NCBI GenBank assembly: GCA_022825005.1
Contig: JAJDYU010000076.1
Location: 1 to 64,000, forward strand
Origin: Acidimicrobiia bacterium
Lineage (GTDB): Bacteria; Actinomycetota; Acidimicrobiia; Acidimicrobiales; Bin134
Direction: 5' to 3'
DNA: 64,000 bases
In this document: positions 19,287 through 26,912 of the stretch, one piece after another
How the letters are laid out: each line of letters begins with the position of its first letter
Position numbering within the stretch: the first letter of the stretch is position 1
Program-made: the position numbers and the translations under genes
The notes under the pieces: generated by a model
What the model was told of the DNA's origin: nothing
The model's database searches: none
What the model saw: the letters and a program-made list of their open reading frames with translations, nothing else

Positions 19287-19310
19287 GCCGTATGTCTAGC
19301 TTCTTTGCCC

Positions 19311-19736
19311 TCAGGCTGCGGATTTCGGAAGCGAGTAGTAGGAGGTGTGGGAGCGCTGTAGATGAGTTGGCAATCGGCTGAGTTGGGAGTTGTTGAGCGG
19401 GGGCAGGCGGCGCCTGACGGCATAGCCGGCGTGGCCCTCTGAGGCCAGGCGGAACATCACCAGGCGGTGCAGGGTGCGGTGCAGGCCTCCCCGGGGCCCC
19501 GCCTTGGGGCTGATCCCCAGTTGCAGGGCAACGGGGGCTACGGCGAGCTCGAATCCGTCAGGCGAGTTGTCAAACTCGTGGGCCACATGCCGCAGGAGCC
19601 AGGCGGCTGTGGGGCCGATGACCCCCAACCAGAACTGCTCCACATATCTTGATCGGGGATCGTGCCCTCTTTCCTCGGTGACCAGGTCGCGCCAAGGTTC
19701 AATCCAAAGAGATGAGTGCATGAAGGGGGATGTCAT
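19311..19736 (-). CDS. Conserved-looking hypothetical protein
   Basis: 141 residues. It has a Trp-rich N-terminus (SLWIEPWRDLV), a compact middle (YVEQFWLGVIGPTAAWLLRH) and a basic C-terminal part (GGLHRTLHRLVMFRLASEG, AVRRRLPPLNNSQLSRLP). Amino-acid use is balanced and unlike a shadow frame. The composition suggests a small DNA-binding or adaptor protein of actinobacteria, but I do not recognise it. Start may be the ATG at 19736 or one five codons further in. Upstream of the DUF1214 gene and divergent from the sirtuin. Confidence 0.65.
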   Translation of the reverse strand: MTSPFMHSSLWIEPWRDLVTEERGHDPRSRYVEQFWLGVIGPTAAWLLRHVAHEFDNSPDGFELAVAPVALQLGISPKAGPRGGLHRTLHRLVMFRLASEGHAGYAVRRRLPPLNNSQLSRLPTHLQRSHTSYYSLPKSAA

Positions 19737-19791
19737 GAGAGGATCGTTTCTGCCAGCTAGTGCTTTGCCAGGTACAAGGAGGAAGATTTAG

Positions 19792-19860
19792 ATGTATTTT
19801 GCATATTCTCATGTAATGCTGTCAAGGCATAGTTGGGATATTCATGCGTCCCATCGATGA
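19792..19860 (+). CDS. Possible 22-residue leader peptide before the sirtuin
   Basis: An ATG at 19792 lies nine bases behind a perfect ribosome site (AAGGAGG at 19776-19782) and opens a 22-codon frame, MYFAYSHVMLSRHSWDIHAS plus two residues, ending in TGA at 19858-19860. It overlaps the first 17 bases of the sirtuin gene in another frame. The sirtuin ATG itself has only a weak ribosome site, so this short frame could couple translation. AT-rich for this genome. Speculative. Confidence 0.35.
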   Translation: MYFAYSHVMLSRHSWDIHASHR

Positions 19861-20617
19861 ACTAGCCGATGAGATCACGGCAGCCCGAAAGGTGTTGAGA
19901 GCCGCGAAGAGGGTTGTGGTGTTGACTGGGGCGGGAATCTCCACTGACAGCGGTATCCCGGACTTCCGGGGGCCCGAGGGGCTGTGGACCAAGAATCCCG
20001 AGGCGGAGAAGACGGCCACGCTGACGTCATATGTGTCCGACGCCGAGTTGCGCAAGCGCAACTGGAAGCGGCTGGCCGAAGGGTCGATGTGGGAGGGCAA
20101 AGAGCCCAATCCGGGCCACCGGGCACTGGTGGAGCTAGAGCGGCAGGGCAAGCTGCACACGCTGATCACCCAGAACGTCGACGGACTCCATCGGGCGGCG
20201 GGAACCTCGGAAGATCGATTGGTGGAGATCCACGGCACCACGTCCAAAGTCCGCTGCTTGGACTGCGGGGACACCGCTCCGATGGAGTATGCCCTGGAGC
20301 GGGTGAGAGCGGGGGAGGCCGACCCGCCGTGCCGCATCTGCGGCGGCATCCTGAAGTCGGCCACCATCTCCTTTGGCCAGAACTTGGTGATGTTCGATCT
20401 GCACCGGTCAGAGCAGGCCGCCATGGCTTGCGACGTGATGCTGGCGGTGGGCTCCACCCTCACCGTGTACCCAATTGCCAACGTGGTGCCCATCGCCCAT
20501 CAAGCCGGCGCTCAATTGGTGATTTTGAACGCCGAGCCCACCCCGTTCGACGGCCTCGCCGCCGTGGTCGTGCCGGCCTCTATCAGCGAGGCGCTGCCAT
20601 TGATCGTTGCCCAGTGA
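19844..20617 (+). CDS. NAD-dependent protein deacylase, Sir2 family
   Basis: 257 residues with all sirtuin marks: GAGISTDSGIPDFRG (29-43), TQNVDGLHRAAG (109-120), catalytic His130 in EIHGTT, and a zinc site Cys138, Cys141, Cys163 and Cys166 (CLDC, CRIC). It removes acyl groups from lysines using NAD+. The short N-terminus and small zinc module fit bacterial cobB-like sirtuins. Divergent from the 141-residue unknown gene. Its start has little ribosome site and overlaps a possible leader peptide. Confidence 0.93.
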   Translation: MRPIDELADEITAARKVLRAAKRVVVLTGAGISTDSGIPDFRGPEGLWTKNPEAEKTATLTSYVSDAELRKRNWKRLAEGSMWEGKEPNPGHRALVELERQGKLHTLITQNVDGLHRAAGTSEDRLVEIHGTTSKVRCLDCGDTAPMEYALERVRAGEADPPCRICGGILKSATISFGQNLVMFDLHRSEQAAMACDVMLAVGSTLTVYPIANVVPIAHQAGAQLVILNAEPTPFDGLAAVVVPASISEALPLIVAQ

Positions 20618-20634
20618 TCAGTTCAGGATTGGTA

Positions 20635-20659
20635 AAATCGGACTAACTCGGTAGGATTT
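20635..20659. promoter_or_regulatory. Possible Rrf2/IscR-type operator
   Basis: A 25-bp imperfect dyad, AAATC and GATTT at the ends with GGACTAACTCGGTAG between. By eye it agrees at about 17 of 25 positions with the published type 1 IscR consensus. It lies 60 bp before a sulfur-transfer gene, which suits an Rrf2-family sulfur or iron-sulfur regulator. Not proven. Confidence 0.35.
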
Positions 20660-20718
20660 GTGGGGAATTTCCCCCCCATCTGACCCGATGTCACACCAAG
20701 ACAGAGGTGACTGTCGCT

Positions 20719-21882
20719 ATGTCCACGTTCAGAGACCTGCTCCGAGAAGCCAAGGCAGAGATACGAGAGACCGACCCGGCGGGCGCGGCGACGATGCTGG
20801 CGGATGGCGCGATTCTGCTCGACGTGAGAGAGCCTGATGAGTTCGAGCAGGGGGCAGTGCCCGGCTCGGTCCACATCCCCCGGGGCAACCTCGAGCCCAA
20901 CGTGGAGAACCGCCTGCCCGACAAGGACGCCCCGCTGGTGGTTATGTGCGCGGGCGGGGTCCGCTCGGCGTTCGCCGCCCAGACCCTTCAGGAATTGGGC
21001 TACGGCGAGGTGGTGTCCATGGACGGCGGCTTCAACCGGTGGAAGGACGAGGGACGGGATTGGGCCCTGCCGGTGTCGCTGACCCCTGACCAGCGCAATC
21101 GCTACCACCGCCACGTGCTGCTTCCCGAGGTGGGCACCGAGGGGCAGATCAAGCTGCTGGAGGCCAAGGTGCTGTGTTTGGGCGCGGGCGGGCTGGGCTC
21201 GCCTGCGGCGCTGTACCTGGCCGCCGCTGGCGTGGGCACCGTGGGCATTGTGGACATGGACGTGGTGGACGCCTCCAACCTCCAGCGCCAGATCCTCCAC
21301 AATCTCGACCGGGTGGGGGATCGCAAGGTGGACTCGGCCAAGAAGACTCTCAACGCCTTGAACCCGGACGTGAACGTGGTGACCTACGACGTGCGGCTGG
21401 GTGCCGACAACATCGTCGACATAATCAAGGACTACGACGTGATCGTGGACGGCGCCGACAACTTCCCGGTGCGCTACATGCTCAACGACGCCTCAGTGAA
21501 GCTGGGCATTCCCGTGGTTCACGGTTCGATCTTCCGGTTCGAGGGGCAGGTCACGGTGTTCGACCCCCGCAACGGTCCCACGTACCGCGACATGATCCCC
21601 GAGCCGCCTCCCGCCGAGATGGCTCCGAGCTGCGCGGAAGCCGGGGTGCTGGGCGTGCTGCCCGGCATCGTGGGGTCGATTCAGGCGCTGGAGGCCATCA
21701 AGCTGATCCTGGGCCACGGCGACACTCTGGTGGGACGGCTGTTGGCGTTCGACGCCAGCGAGATGTCGTTTAGGGAGTACAAGCTGCGCCCCGACCCCGA
21801 TCAGCCCATCACCTGGGAGAACCGCGACAAGATCCAGGTGGTGGAGCTGGACGGACTCTGTGCCCCCGCCCCCGTCAGCTAG
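20719..21882 (+). CDS. moeZ: Rhodanese-ThiF/MoeB sulfur-carrier adenylyltransferase
   Basis: 387 residues. Unlike the usual MoeZ order, the rhodanese domain comes first (1-115), with catalytic Cys77 and Arg82 in the CAGGVR loop, followed by the E1-like ThiF/MoeB domain (LGAGGLGSPAALYLAAAG, DMDVVDASNLQRQILH, DGADNFPVRY, SCAEAGVLGVLPGIVGS). It would adenylate the C-terminus of a ubiquitin-like sulfur carrier and pass on sulfur for molybdopterin, thiamine or cysteine synthesis. The CxxC zinc motif of E. coli MoeB is replaced by TYRD, as in mycobacterial relatives. ATG chosen for the upstream AGAGGTG; a GTG four codons earlier is possible. Confidence 0.88.
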   Translation: MSTFRDLLREAKAEIRETDPAGAATMLADGAILLDVREPDEFEQGAVPGSVHIPRGNLEPNVENRLPDKDAPLVVMCAGGVRSAFAAQTLQELGYGEVVSMDGGFNRWKDEGRDWALPVSLTPDQRNRYHRHVLLPEVGTEGQIKLLEAKVLCLGAGGLGSPAALYLAAAGVGTVGIVDMDVVDASNLQRQILHNLDRVGDRKVDSAKKTLNALNPDVNVVTYDVRLGADNIVDIIKDYDVIVDGADNFPVRYMLNDASVKLGIPVVHGSIFRFEGQVTVFDPRNGPTYRDMIPEPPPAEMAPSCAEAGVLGVLPGIVGSIQALEAIKLILGHGDTLVGRLLAFDASEMSFREYKLRPDPDQPITWENRDKIQVVELDGLCAPAPVS

Positions 21883-22288
21883 CTGTTTCCTAGTTGGCCT
21901 GTTGGCGGCGGCCATCGGGTTGGTTGCCGGATGCGGGCCGAGCGTGCCCGGTGTCTTGACCGTTCAAACCGAGACCGCGGTCCTGGAAGAAGTCGCCATT
22001 CGAGATGAGCTGATTGCCGCCCAGCAGTCGCTGCTCAATTCTCTCCGGTGCCAGTTCGAATATGAGACCCAGTTGGTGCCCGGCGGCTGCGTCAACGGAC
22101 AGCCCAGCGCGGGTCCCGTAAAGCCCGCGTCGTTCTCCGGTGTGCCCACTCGGCAGGATCTGGTGGCCCGCGATGAGTTGATCAGGGTTCAAGAGGCCCT
22201 ATTGAACGACTACCGCTGCCGTTTCGACATCGACGCTCGTGTCGTTCCGGGGGGCTGCCCCGATGAAGCTGACGCGGCAAAGGCCTGA
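21860..22288 (+). CDS. Small lipoprotein with duplicated Cys-pair module
   Basis: 142 residues from a GTG overlapping the moeZ end by 23 bp. A hydrophobic stretch ends in a perfect lipobox LVAGC (Cys25), although the n-region lacks basic residues. The mature part contains two copies of one module, residues 46-77 and 102-133: RDELI, then Q, then LLN, then RC, then VPGGC. In each copy the two cysteines are 13 residues apart (64/77, 120/133), suggesting two disulfide-closed units outside the membrane. Family unknown. Confidence 0.65.
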   Translation: MPPPPSASCFLVGLLAAAIGLVAGCGPSVPGVLTVQTETAVLEEVAIRDELIAAQQSLLNSLRCQFEYETQLVPGGCVNGQPSAGPVKPASFSGVPTRQDLVARDELIRVQEALLNDYRCRFDIDARVVPGGCPDEADAAKA

Positions 22289-22318
22289 TCGGTGTCGGGC
22301 GCAGATCGACCGCTGGCC

Positions 22319-22324
22319 TAGGAT
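22319..22324 (+). promoter_or_regulatory. -10 box for leaderless membrane-protein transcript
   Basis: TAGGAT ends six bases before the GTG at 22331, with no ribosome site between. Confidence 0.45.
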
Positions 22325-22330
22325 TTCGCA

Positions 22331-24214
22331 GTGACTGATCTGGAGCTGCCCCACCGGAGTGGCTTGGCCCGGTTGCAGTCGATCGCAACCCCCAATTTGG
22401 TGGTGCTGGCCTGCGTGATCGCGGTGGCGGTGGCCATCTCCGTGTTGCAGATCAGGGATCACCCGCAGTTCTCCCGGGTGGATGAGCCGCAGCACTTCGA
22501 CTACGCGCTGAAGTCGCCATCGGCCGGGGTCCGAATTGGCGAGCAGTATGGGTTGGAAGCCACCAAGACCTATGCCTGCCGGGGCATTGACCTGCCCGGA
22601 TTGGCCCCGGGCTCTCCCAGGTTGCCCGATTGCGGCGATCCCCAGCCCGATCCCACCCGCACCCATTCCATTGGGTACAACTCGGCCTATCTGCACACTC
22701 CCGTCTACTACACGGCAACCGGTTTGGCGGGCGAGGCGATTCTGCGGCTGCCCGGGGTGGACAGCTCGCTGGTGGCCTATCGACTGGCGGGGGTGGTGTG
22801 GCTGGCTGCCGGCCTGGCCATGGTGTGGTATGCGTTGGGTTTGGCCCGAGTCGGCCTCTGGGGCCGGGCGGCAGTTGTGGGGCTGCTGGGGGTGTCGCCG
22901 ATGGTGGTCCATGGTTCGGCGTTTGTGAACCCCGACGCCGCCGGGCTGCTGGGGGGCGGCCTTGTCTTGGTTGCCCTCATGAAGTGGGAAGGTGGTCGTT
23001 GGCCTTGGTGGACGGTGCCCGTGGCATCCCTGCTTGCCGTCGCATTGAGGCTGACCAACTCCGCTGCCGTAGGCGTGGTTGTCGTTTACCTGGCTCTGCG
23101 GGTATGGCAGAAGCGGGAAATGGTGAGGGAGCGCCTGCTGGTAGCGGCCACGTCGGCGGGGGCGGCCTTGGCAACTGTGTTGGTGTGGCGCATTTGGCAA
23201 CAAGCGCGCAAGTTGGACGATGAGCAAGATCTGCCCTTGTACGGCTCGGAGCGCTTCGACCACTTCCGCTGGGAGTCGCTCGACAACCAACTCCGCGCCG
23301 TGGTCACCCCCTTCCGTGAACAATGGATTCCCGAGGCCCTTCCCCGCGGCACGCTGGTACCGCTGGCCGGGATCGCCGACATCGGGTTGCTTGTGCTCTT
23401 GGGTGCTGGGGTGGCGTTTGTCGCGGCCAAGTCAGCTCAACGCGCCTTGGTCGGGGGTGTGTTCGCCGCCATGGTGGGGATGGGCCTGCTGACGATGTTG
23501 ACCAACTACTGGACCCTTTCTCGCGACTCGCTGGCCCCCGGGCGCTATGGGCTGGCGATATTGCCGTTTGCGGCGGTAGCCGTCGCCCCTCTGTTGAGGC
23601 GTCGGTTATTGGCCCGAGCATTGATCGGAATGCTGGCGGTAGCCACCGCGGGGGCGATGTTTCACGGCATTGCGTTCCATGGCCCCAACGCCGCGATTGC
23701 CGCTTCACCCGATAACGAGACCACGATGGGGATTTGGTGCTCAACCACCTCGAGCACCTATTCGTGGCGGTGGAACGAAGTTCGGGATGACGCCACGTAT
23801 CACGTGAGCATCGACGGGTGGTCTTGGGAAGAGCAGGAGGGCACCACCTTCACTCTGGAAGGCCAGCAGCCCGATTCGGAAGCGAAGCTGATGGTGCAGG
23901 CCGGAGACGACCAGGTATGGGACAGCGGCCCATCGGGGAGCAAGACCTGTCGTACCGCACCTGACACTCCCTTGGTTGTGACCTGTACCACGACATCGTC
24001 ATCGCATCTTTGGGTGTGGAATTTGGTTCCCGGTGCGACCAAGTACCGCATTCGATCGGACACGGCCCATCCGTGGTTCGAGCAGACCCGACTGACCAGG
24101 GTTTTCGAGGGAGCTGAGCCCAACGAGGAAGCGGTGCTCTATGTGCAGGCTGGCAACGCCGATGGCTGGAACGTGGAAGGAACCGCAGAGAAAGCCTGTC
24201 GCACAAGGCCCTGA
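22331..24214 (+). CDS. GT-C-like (DUF2142-type) membrane protein with C-terminal repeats
   Basis: 627 residues. An N-terminal membrane segment is followed by an outside loop with an acidic DEPQHFDYA motif (Asp51-Glu52), then about nine more membrane segments. This resembles DUF2142/GT-C polyprenyl-sugar transferases, whose acidic pair acts in catalysis. The last 160 residues lie outside and form two tandem repeats beginning at Cys470 and Cys552 (period 82). Each has a C-TTSS, W-WN, VQAG and CRT-P pattern, like fibronectin-type or carbohydrate-binding beta-sandwiches. It stands just upstream of the rml operon. The exact sugar donor is unknown. Confidence 0.75.
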   Translation: MTDLELPHRSGLARLQSIATPNLVVLACVIAVAVAISVLQIRDHPQFSRVDEPQHFDYALKSPSAGVRIGEQYGLEATKTYACRGIDLPGLAPGSPRLPDCGDPQPDPTRTHSIGYNSAYLHTPVYYTATGLAGEAILRLPGVDSSLVAYRLAGVVWLAAGLAMVWYALGLARVGLWGRAAVVGLLGVSPMVVHGSAFVNPDAAGLLGGGLVLVALMKWEGGRWPWWTVPVASLLAVALRLTNSAAVGVVVVYLALRVWQKREMVRERLLVAATSAGAALATVLVWRIWQQARKLDDEQDLPLYGSERFDHFRWESLDNQLRAVVTPFREQWIPEALPRGTLVPLAGIADIGLLVLLGAGVAFVAAKSAQRALVGGVFAAMVGMGLLTMLTNYWTLSRDSLAPGRYGLAILPFAAVAVAPLLRRRLLARALIGMLAVATAGAMFHGIAFHGPNAAIAASPDNETTMGIWCSTTSSTYSWRWNEVRDDATYHVSIDGWSWEEQEGTTFTLEGQQPDSEAKLMVQAGDDQVWDSGPSGSKTCRTAPDTPLVVTCTTTSSSHLWVWNLVPGATKYRIRSDTAHPWFEQTRLTRVFEGAEPNEEAVLYVQAGNADGWNVEGTAEKACRTRP

Positions 24215-24228
24215 CCCCTGGCACCGAA

Positions 24229-24246
24229 GGCTGCTCCGGGGCAGCC
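24229..24246 (+). terminator. Weak hairpin before rmlA
   Basis: GGCTGC and GCAGCC form a 6-bp stem with a 6-base loop, 14 bases after the preceding stop. No T-run follows. It could attenuate read-through into the rml operon. Confidence 0.25.
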
Positions 24247-24277
24247 CGTCGTTGGTGTCTAGCTGGCAGGGTGGTCG

Positions 24278-24283
24278 TACACT
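24278..24283 (+). promoter_or_regulatory. -10 box for rmlACBD
   Basis: TACACT ends nine bases before the rmlA ATG. There is no Shine-Dalgarno sequence, so the message may have almost no leader. Confidence 0.4.
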
Positions 24284-24292
24284 GGTCGGACC

Positions 24293-25375
24293 ATGAAAGG
24301 GTTGATCTTGTCGGGCGGTGAGGGGACGAGGCTGCGTCCGCTGACCCATACTCGGGCCAAACAGCTGGTACCCATAGCCAACAAGCCGGTGCTGTTCTAC
24401 GGCATCGAAGACATGGCCGAGGCGGGCATCACCGAGGTGGCCATAGTGGTGGGCGACACCCACCAGGAGATCCGGGACGCGGTGGGCGATGGATCGCGAT
24501 TCGGGGTGGAAGTGACGTACATACGCCAAAAGGCGCCCCTGGGCTTGGCCCACTGCGTGCTCATTTCACAGGACTTCCTGGGCGACGACCGCTTTGTCAT
24601 GTATTTGGGCGACAACATGCTGGAGCAGGGATTGGCCGAGTTCGTCCAGCAGTTCGAGCAGGGGCGGGGAGGGGGAGCAGGCCAGAGTCAGGCGCAGATC
24701 CTGCTCACCCCAGTTGAGAATCCGTCGTCGTTCGGAGTGGCCGAACTCGGCCCCGAAGGCGATGTGGTGAACCTGGTGGAGAAGCCCGCCGACCCGCCAT
24801 CCAACCTGGCTCTGGTGGGCGTGTACATTTTCGACTCCTCCATCCACGACGCGGTGGCGGCCATCGAGCCGTCGACCCGGGGAGAGCTGGAGATCACCGA
24901 TGCCATCGATTGGCTCATCCAAAGCGGCCACCGGGTGAGCCACCAGCTCTTGGACGGATGGTGGATCGACACCGGCAAGAAGGATCCCCTGCTGGAGTGC
25001 AATCGGCTGGTGCTCGACACCGTGGTCCGGCGAGTGGAGGGCGCGGTGGACGATGCCTCCAAGGTCGAGGGCCGGGTAGTGGTGTCGGAAGGGGCCAAGA
25101 TCGTCAATTCCACCGTGCGGGGACCAGCGGTGATTGGAGCGAATACTCGCATTGAGAACACCTTCATCGGGCCCTACACATCAATCGGCGACGAATGCGC
25201 CATCCACGACGCCGAACTAGATCACTCGGTGGTCCTCGAAGGCTGTCGAATTGATGGGACAAGCCGGATAACCGACTCCCTGATCGGCCAGCACGTTCAG
25301 GTGACCAGTTCACCAGAGCGCCGCCAGGCTTCCCGTCTCATGCTGGGCGACCACTCCCATCTAGAGCTGGGATAG
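24293..25375 (+). CDS. rmlA: Glucose-1-phosphate thymidylyltransferase, long form
   Basis: 360 residues. The nucleotidyltransferase signature GGEGTRLRPLT followed by KQLVPIANKP, the MYLGDNML metal motif and EKPADPPSNLALVGVYIF identify a sugar-1-phosphate thymidylyltransferase. The C-terminal 110 residues form a left-handed beta-helix tail (GPAVIGANTRIENTFIGPYT), making it the long StrD-like form rather than the 290-residue RmlA. It makes dTDP-glucose from dTTP and glucose-1-phosphate, step 1 to dTDP-L-rhamnose. First of four tightly packed genes. Confidence 0.9.
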   Translation: MKGLILSGGEGTRLRPLTHTRAKQLVPIANKPVLFYGIEDMAEAGITEVAIVVGDTHQEIRDAVGDGSRFGVEVTYIRQKAPLGLAHCVLISQDFLGDDRFVMYLGDNMLEQGLAEFVQQFEQGRGGGAGQSQAQILLTPVENPSSFGVAELGPEGDVVNLVEKPADPPSNLALVGVYIFDSSIHDAVAAIEPSTRGELEITDAIDWLIQSGHRVSHQLLDGWWIDTGKKDPLLECNRLVLDTVVRRVEGAVDDASKVEGRVVVSEGAKIVNSTVRGPAVIGANTRIENTFIGPYTSIGDECAIHDAELDHSVVLEGCRIDGTSRITDSLIGQHVQVTSSPERRQASRLMLGDHSHLELG

Positions 25376-25380
25376 GAGCG

Positions 25381-25953
25381 GTGGCCGAGGTAAGCCCATG
25401 TGAGGCCATCTCCGGCTCATTCATTGTTTCCCCCGACATCCATGGCGACGAGCGGGGTGTGTTCGTGGAGACCTACCGGCGGGAGTGGATTCCCGGCGTT
25501 CGGGAGATGATCCAGGCCAATCGGGGCGACCGGCGCTCGGGCTCTGTAGTGGGCTTGCACTACCACCTGCATCAGGCTGATTACTGGTATGTGCCAGTCG
25601 GCCAGGCTCGGGTGGTGCTCCATGATCTCCGATCTGGCTCGCCCACCGAGGGGCGAACAGTGGCCATTCCCTTAGGTACCGAGCCCGACGGTGTGAACCA
25701 CCATAGGGGGGTGTACATCCCCCCGGGTGTAGCCCATGGGTTTGCTGCCCTGTCGGACATGACCATCACCTACTTGGTAGACGGCTATTACAACCCTGCC
25801 GATGAGCTGGGGGTGGCTTGGGACGACCCGGAGATTGGAGCGGACTGGGGCGTGGAGGGCCCCATCTTGTCGGCCCGGGACCAAGCCAATCCCCGCCGAG
25901 CAGACATTCCCAGAAATTTGCTCCCGAGATTCAGCGCTCTGGACTCGACATGA
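25381..25953 (+). CDS. rmlC: dTDP-4-dehydrorhamnose 3,5-epimerase-family protein
   Basis: 190 residues, GTG start five bases after rmlA. It has the cupin core of RmlC, with catalytic-type His60 in VVGLHYH and PPGVAHGF (His119). However, the Arg that precedes GLH in canonical RmlC is Val here, and the usual Q-K-L segment is replaced by ADYWYVP. It is therefore a divergent family member that might be a 3,5-epimerase or a more selective one. Its place between rmlA and rmlB, with a 4-bp overlap into rmlB, argues for dTDP-rhamnose synthesis. Confidence 0.82.
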   Translation: MAEVSPCEAISGSFIVSPDIHGDERGVFVETYRREWIPGVREMIQANRGDRRSGSVVGLHYHLHQADYWYVPVGQARVVLHDLRSGSPTEGRTVAIPLGTEPDGVNHHRGVYIPPGVAHGFAALSDMTITYLVDGYYNPADELGVAWDDPEIGADWGVEGPILSARDQANPRRADIPRNLLPRFSALDST

Positions 25954-26912
25954 AGCTATTCGTCACCGGGGGCGCTGGCTTCATCGGGGCCAACTATGTG
26001 CGCTGGGTGCTAGCCCACACCGACGACCACGTGGTGGTGTACGACGCCCTCACCTATGCCGGCAGCCGCGACAATCTGCGAGGTCTGGAGGACGACCCTC
26101 GCCTGGTATTCATCCAGGGCGATGTGTGCGACCGCGACGGGGTGGCGGAGGCCATGGCCGGCTGCGATGCGGTGGTCCACTTTGCGGCCGAGAGCCATGT
26201 GGACCGCTCCATCGTCGGTCCCGATGCGTTTGTGCGCACCAACTGCGACGGCACCAATGTGGTGTGCGACACCGCCCGATTGTTGGAGGTGGACAAGGTG
26301 GTGCAGGTATCCACCGACGAGGTGTACGGGTCGGTGGATGAGGGGTCGTTTGCGGAGACCGACCGGTTGGAGCCCCGCTCGCCCTATTCGGCTTCCAAGG
26401 CCGGAGGCGACCTGATCGCGTTGGCTTATCTTGAGACCTTCGGCCTACCGGTGGTGGTAACCCGGTCGTCCAACAACTTCGGTCCCCATCAGCACCCTGA
26501 GAAGCTAATCCCCCTGTTCACCACCAACCTGCTGGACGGGCTGTCGGTGCCCCTGTACGGCGACGGCAAAAACGTTCGGGATTGGTGCTATGTGGGAGAC
26601 AACTGCGCGGCCATCGAACTGGCGTTGCGCCGCGGCCGCCCGGGAGAGATCTACAACATCGCCGGGGGCAACGAGATGACCAACCGGGAGTTGACCGATC
26701 GCCTGCTGGATTTGTGCGGGCGGGATGAGTCTTTCGTCCGCTATGTGGACGACCGGCTGGGCCACGACCGGCGCTATTCGTTGGATACCTCCAAGATTGA
26801 GGAACTGGGGTGGTCTCCGAAGCGGGAAATGGACGAGGCCCTGGCCGAGACCGTGGATTGGTACCGGGACAATCGCTGGTGGTGGACGCCGCTCAAGGAA
26901 GCCGTCTCATGA
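25950..26912 (+). CDS. rmlB: dTDP-glucose 4,6-dehydratase
   Basis: 320 residues. The ATG overlaps the rmlC stop (ATGA). Motifs: GGAGFIGANYVRW for NAD+, AAESHVDRSI, VSTDEVYGS, YSASKAGGD with Tyr-x3-Lys catalytic pair, NNFGPHQHPEKLIP and GDGKNVRDWCYV. It oxidises, dehydrates and reduces dTDP-glucose to dTDP-4-keto-6-deoxyglucose. Length and motifs are standard. Confidence 0.96.
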   Translation: MKLFVTGGAGFIGANYVRWVLAHTDDHVVVYDALTYAGSRDNLRGLEDDPRLVFIQGDVCDRDGVAEAMAGCDAVVHFAAESHVDRSIVGPDAFVRTNCDGTNVVCDTARLLEVDKVVQVSTDEVYGSVDEGSFAETDRLEPRSPYSASKAGGDLIALAYLETFGLPVVVTRSSNNFGPHQHPEKLIPLFTTNLLDGLSVPLYGDGKNVRDWCYVGDNCAAIELALRRGRPGEIYNIAGGNEMTNRELTDRLLDLCGRDESFVRYVDDRLGHDRRYSLDTSKIEELGWSPKREMDEALAETVDWYRDNRWWWTPLKEAVS

